A DNA stretch of 64,000 nt from Brassica napus (taxonomy: Eukaryota; Streptophyta; Magnoliopsida; Brassicales; Brassicaceae), in assembly GCF_020379485.1 (NCBI RefSeq), contig NC_063437.1, positions 13,231,726-13,295,725 of the forward strand, given 5' to 3'. How positions within the stretch are numbered: the first letter of the stretch is position 1; each line of letters starts with the position of its first letter. The translations under genes and the position numbers were made by a program. Of the stretch, positions 60,627 through 64,000 are shown piece by piece. The notes beneath the pieces were generated by a model, which was given only the letters and a program-made list of their open reading frames with translations, did not search any database and was not told where the DNA came from.

Positions 60627-60992
60627 TCATGAACTTAAAAAAGAAAGTTGTTGTTGGTTTAACTCACGAGCTTGATGCATTAACAGAATAAACAATGCTT
60701 TTATCCTCTTCACGCCTTTTCTTTTCAGGAATAGTGCAGCCGTAAATAAAGTAATAAAAAACAGTTGTCCCAGAAAAGATAAAACATAAAACAGAATCCA
60801 GACCACTATATTCAATAAATACACAAAGCTTCCATCTTTTAGTCCTAAACCTATATTCTTCAACAAAGCCCCAAACATTGACAGCGAAATTACTATGAAT
60901 CTGGCAAATTTTAGATACCCAAGTTGTAGAATTTGATAACCCAAAGATTGAAAGAAAAGAAGAAAAGTCTTAAAATTTGACAAACTCTGCAT
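60627..60992 (-). CDS. Hypothetical small membrane protein
   Basis: From the ATG at 60992 an open frame of 121 residues starts MQSLSNFKTFLLFFQ and contains three to four hydrophobic segments (ARFIVISLSMFGALL; VYLLNIVVWILFYVLSFLG; LFFITLFTAALFL), then a basic KRKGVKRIK. A canonical donor (C then GTGAGTT) occurs near its end and an acceptor TTTTCCACAG lies at about 60573. Splicing would give a slightly shorter tail ending soon after. I recognise no family. It may be a real small gene, part of a larger decayed one, or chance in T-rich sequence. Confidence 0.35.
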   Translation of the reverse strand: MQSLSNFKTFLLFFQSLGYQILQLGYLKFARFIVISLSMFGALLKNIGLGLKDGSFVYLLNIVVWILFYVLSFLGQLFFITLFTAALFLKRKGVKRIKALFILLMHQARELNQQQLSFLSS

Positions 60993-61019
60993 TTTATTTC
61001 TAAATAACCAAATAAACAA

Positions 61020-61766
61020 AATCGTTAAGCATGGAGGTTTTAAAATCAGGATTAGAACCAGAGGTCGTTAGCCCATGATGTTATGAATTTAAACTTTGTT
61101 TCCAAAGCTTACTTCCTCTAGTGAAGCTGTTGATTATGTGAGATTAGCTATTGGTTGCATACTCTCTGTTATTGGTATGTTATGGGTGCAGGTTACTTGA
61201 GATGTCACATTCAGACAAAAGGAGGAAATTTTAAGTTCAATAAAGACGTAAAACTGAAGTGTGTGTTGACGTGCAGAACCGGCAAGTGGCAGCAAGATGA
61301 GTTTGGACAAATATTAAGTTTCTTTCGTTTATAAAAAAAAAATAGCATTCTTCTATATTTTACTTTATATTTGGATTTTGGAGATTGCTGTTATAGAGCA
61401 ATAGGTTGGAGATTGTCTTATATGATCAACACTTAGATTTTCTGTGTATCTTATTATTTTTTCTCTCGAGTCAATGGAAACTCATATGCACCCGTGAATT
61501 AAATGACATGTTCTATGTTTGATATACAAAATTCTAAAACAAAACATTAAAAACACAATATAAAAGAGTTTTATTACTGACATGAAAAGCTTAAGTAAAA
61601 CATTACAAAATTCATTAAATAAAACATTACATATTTTTATGAATATTTTTTTCTTGGTTTGACATGGATTCTTATTATAATTGTGTGGTTGATAACACCC
61701 GAAAAGAAAAACACAAAATGGTTGGTAATAACGCAAAGATATAGAGCTGAATGTTCCTTTAGTTAA
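61020..61766. other. Spacer upstream of the hypothetical gene and downstream of the MATH gene
   Basis: No convincing coding region. Sequence 61200-61320 is moderately GC with GTGTTGACGTGCAGAACC-like words. The 3' UTR of the TRAF-like gene presumably occupies the last 100-200 bp before 61767 on the minus strand. Confidence 0.4.
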
Positions 61767-63275
61767 CTAAGGGAAGTACTTGGTAGTAGAAATAGCCTCC
61801 AATTGGACTTCAACGATCAACGCGTCATTTACAAGGAAACCCTTTGACGAATCTCTGAGATCATCGAAAGAGATAAGGTCCACGATACCCCAAGAATAGG
61901 TTCTTCCATACCAATTCCTGACTGTCAAAAAAAAATCCGGAAGATTACAAGAAAGCAATCAATAGTCATATTGTAAAATGTGTTCATAGCGAAGGATGTA
62001 TATATATATGAATATGTATATATTCCGCTTACGTTCCGATTCGCGGTTACTGAGTTTACTTTGGTTAATAACTCGAAACTTGACTCGAACATAAATGTAT
62101 TCATATCCTCTTCGTTGATTTGTAGAAAGTTGAAGAAACATTGAAACGTATTTTCCTCTTCCCGAGCCAGAACCAGCTGGAACCACTAATATATTCCTGA
62201 TCATCATATGGGATAAATTTTGTTACTACCACAACGGTAAAGTATATAAAACAATAACTTAATTTTTATTCTTAATAATATGCACGAAATCAGTTATGAA
62301 TAAGTGGTGACACAAAACTGATGTGGACTCACCATTTTTTTCCTCCAAGAGAGATCACAGGTGAGTACAAATCTTTGGACAACGTGGAGAATTTCTGAAT
62401 CGTCCAGGTGTATTTATCAGAACTACTACTGATAGAGAAAGTTTCTGATTCTTCAAAGGGAGTAGGAACGATCACATCAACACCAAACTCACAGTGTTCT
62501 CCATTGTAAAGGTAACCATTTTTCGGGTCTTTAAAGGTATCAACGGGGAGGACCTTAGAGAATCCCCACATCGTGTTGAAAGCATCGAATCGCCATACAT
62601 CCGTATCTACAATGAACACAATAAAATATATATATATAGGTATGTTACTGTTTGATGTTTCAAAGTTGATAATCTTTTTTGAACAAAAATTAGCAGAAAA
62701 ACCTTGGATGGTAAAGTACTTCCTCTCGTTCCTGTTGAAGATGTAAAACCTGAGATCCGCGTAAACCTCTTGATGTGCAGAATCTACGAAACCTGACTTG
62801 TCTATTTCTACGTAAAGCGAAACGTAACCAGCACCACCATCCTTTGTGTTCCCATTAAGGTACACATGGAGAATCCTGTGATGATCCATTCAATGAAAAT
62901 TTTATTATTATTATATATATAAGATTTGATTAGAGGCTAGTAAAATATCAAAATTACTCTCACTTACCAATTGTATCCACCAACCGTGAAAGGGCGAGTT
63001 TCAAATTTGTCTACGACGTTTGTCTCAATCTTGTAAGAGTAAGTCGATGGACGACGATTTCTCATACCCGTTACCGTCTTTGAATTGGAGACATTATAAT
63101 GACGCGATGAGATCTCTTGATGTTTTTGTACGTAAGGCACATCTTCTTTTAGATTCGTATTGACGTCATCGGTGATTTGTCGTATCAAGGATTGTGAAGA
63201 CACGTAAGTGATGAAGAGACAAAGAAAGAGATATGCTACAGAGATAGAGATGGTGTTTCTGTAGTGATACTTCAT
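61767..63275 (-). CDS. Secreted TRAF-like (MATH-domain) protein, five exons
   Basis: Spliced from 62968-63275, 62703-62875, 62333-62606, 62033-62196 and 61767-61921. The total is 1074 nt, or 357 residues, with consistent phases and GT-AG borders (donors GTAAGTG, GTTTTT, GTGAGTCC, GTAAGCG). The N-terminus (VAYLFLCLFITYVSSQS) is a signal peptide, suggesting secretion or vacuolar targeting. Two MATH domains follow: the first from YSYKIET through GGYNWILHVYLNG and DTDVWRFD to CEFGVDVIV; the second from YTWTIQKFS through GGKKWNILVVPAG to LIVEVQLEAI. There is no BTB, RING or coiled-coil part. It belongs to the large, rapidly duplicating Brassicaceae TRAF-like family of unknown biochemistry. The second donor (GTTTTT) is weak; the others are canonical. 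It is not part of the chromosome 2 collinear block that I recognise. Confidence 0.9.
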
Positions 63276-63330
63276 CTTTTCTCTGTGGATGGAGTGTACA
63301 CTGCAGTGACTAGTGAGAGATATTTAAAGA
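63276..63330 (-). promoter_or_regulatory. Core promoter of the TRAF-like gene
   Basis: On the minus strand TTTAAATA (63321-63328) lies about 48 nt upstream of the ATG and is a plausible TATA box with a short leader. Confidence 0.45.
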
Positions 63331-63339
63331 CTTGGTTTA

Positions 63340-64000
63340 GAGTTGAGATATGCATAAGGATTGCTCACATATGGATGAGATTTGTTGCCTCTGTATTTGC
63401 AACGGAAAATTAAATTTTGAAATATCGTTTTGGACATTAGTTTTTTTTTTCGGTAAAATGTTAAGTTAGTTACAAACGTGCTTTTATTTAGCACCACTGA
63501 CAACTCGAATCCATTCTGAACTTGAAGAATCATCTTAACTCTCAAGTTGTTGTTGTTGCACGGCACTGGCTGTCTGAAAGTTACGAACTTTAATTCAATT
63601 TGTCTTTCTCGTATTCTTTCTTTTTTTGGCACAACCACGTTAAGAAAACAAAATAATAATGTAGTTTTTTTTTTCCTTTTTTTGGTTAAAAGCTAAATAT
63701 TATCTTAAGAAGGGTTTTGCTAAAATGACCTAAAATTTGAGTGCAAATACAAATACAATCATGTTTTTTTGTCAACAATATTTTGCCAAAAAGTTCCAGC
63801 ATATTAGGGGTGGGCAAAAATACCAAATCAAACCGAAAAACCGAAATGTTTTTAATTTGATTAATTAAATATACGAATAATATTTTGATTTAATATATTT
63901 AACCATAATTTTATACAATTTTACTTTTAAATGGATAGAATAAACACAACTAAAAATAAAATAAAAGAATATGAATCTCATATATTAACCTCAAAACAGA
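63340..64000. other. Right-edge spacer
   Basis: No gene recognised. A GGGGTGGGCAAAAATACC motif followed by AACCGAAAAACCGAAATG at 63808-63850 is the same degenerate repeat class seen at 17395-17580. Confidence 0.4.

Noticed and set aside
63324..63638. 104-codon minus-strand frame upstream of the TRAF-like gene
   Set aside because: It lies in the promoter region and has no domain; composition is consistent with chance.
1..64000. CRISPR array, bacterial operon, plasmid or phage content
   Set aside because: No regularly spaced short repeats with unique spacers, no bacterial ribosome binding sites and no prokaryotic gene packing; splice sites and transposons are plant-type.
1..64000. Intact autonomous transposon (Rep-helicase, MULE transposase, Harbinger transposase, full LINE or LTR element)
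   Set aside because: No long frame with transposase, helicase or integrase motifs was found; all elements appear non-autonomous or truncated.

Overview
This window is plant nuclear DNA, most likely from a Brassicaceae crucifer and probably a Brassica-type genome. It is strongly AT-rich and intron-bearing, has a plant initiator tRNA, and carries Helitrons, MITEs, MULEs and LINE fragments typical of the family. No bacterial, viral, plasmid or CRISPR feature was seen.

The gene skeleton is a stretched copy of a short Arabidopsis chromosome 2 block, roughly At2g23630 to At2g23690 (gene numbers are from memory). In order it holds an SKS16-like multicopper-oxidase pseudogene (1-2520, minus), a probable reticulon-like C-terminal relic (8123-8323, plus), LBD10 (10444-11370, minus), the chloroplast YCF37 homologue (17935-18423, minus), a WCOR413 cold-acclimation relic (about 22771-23460, plus) and an intact DUF4228 gene (48264-48755, plus). 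Three of these six look intact and three look broken, as expected for one fractionating subgenome of a polyploid-derived genome. An intact five-exon TRAF-like (MATH-domain) secreted protein gene lies at the right end (61767-63275, minus). An initiator tRNA-Met is at 8589-8660 (minus). Non-collinear gene debris includes a cytochrome P450 fragment (20219-22520), a LysM receptor fragment inside a Helitron (57081-57422) and two unidentified decayed coding stretches.

Most of the rest is transposon sequence. Seven Helitrons have recognisable 5' TC and 3' hairpin-CTAG ends: 8719-10084, 13871-15201, 27423-28691, 35740-36482, 46090-47915, 52901-57667, and 53058-54453 nested in the previous one. Two MULE-type elements have long inverted arms (12375-13830; 39972-41354, the latter an almost perfect foldback with a 9-bp target duplication), and a related foldback lies at 26279-27129. 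Four Harbinger-like elements share TAA target duplications and GA(G/C/T)CA-type ends (23650-25095, 37042-37304, 43473-44953, 59756-60027). There are also Stowaway-like MITEs (one with a nested MITE), 5'-truncated or decayed LINEs, SINE-like pieces and a 214-bp tandem array. The YCF37-DUF4228 interval is about 30 kb and almost entirely repeats. Long AT-rich spacers without recognisable content are noted where they occur.
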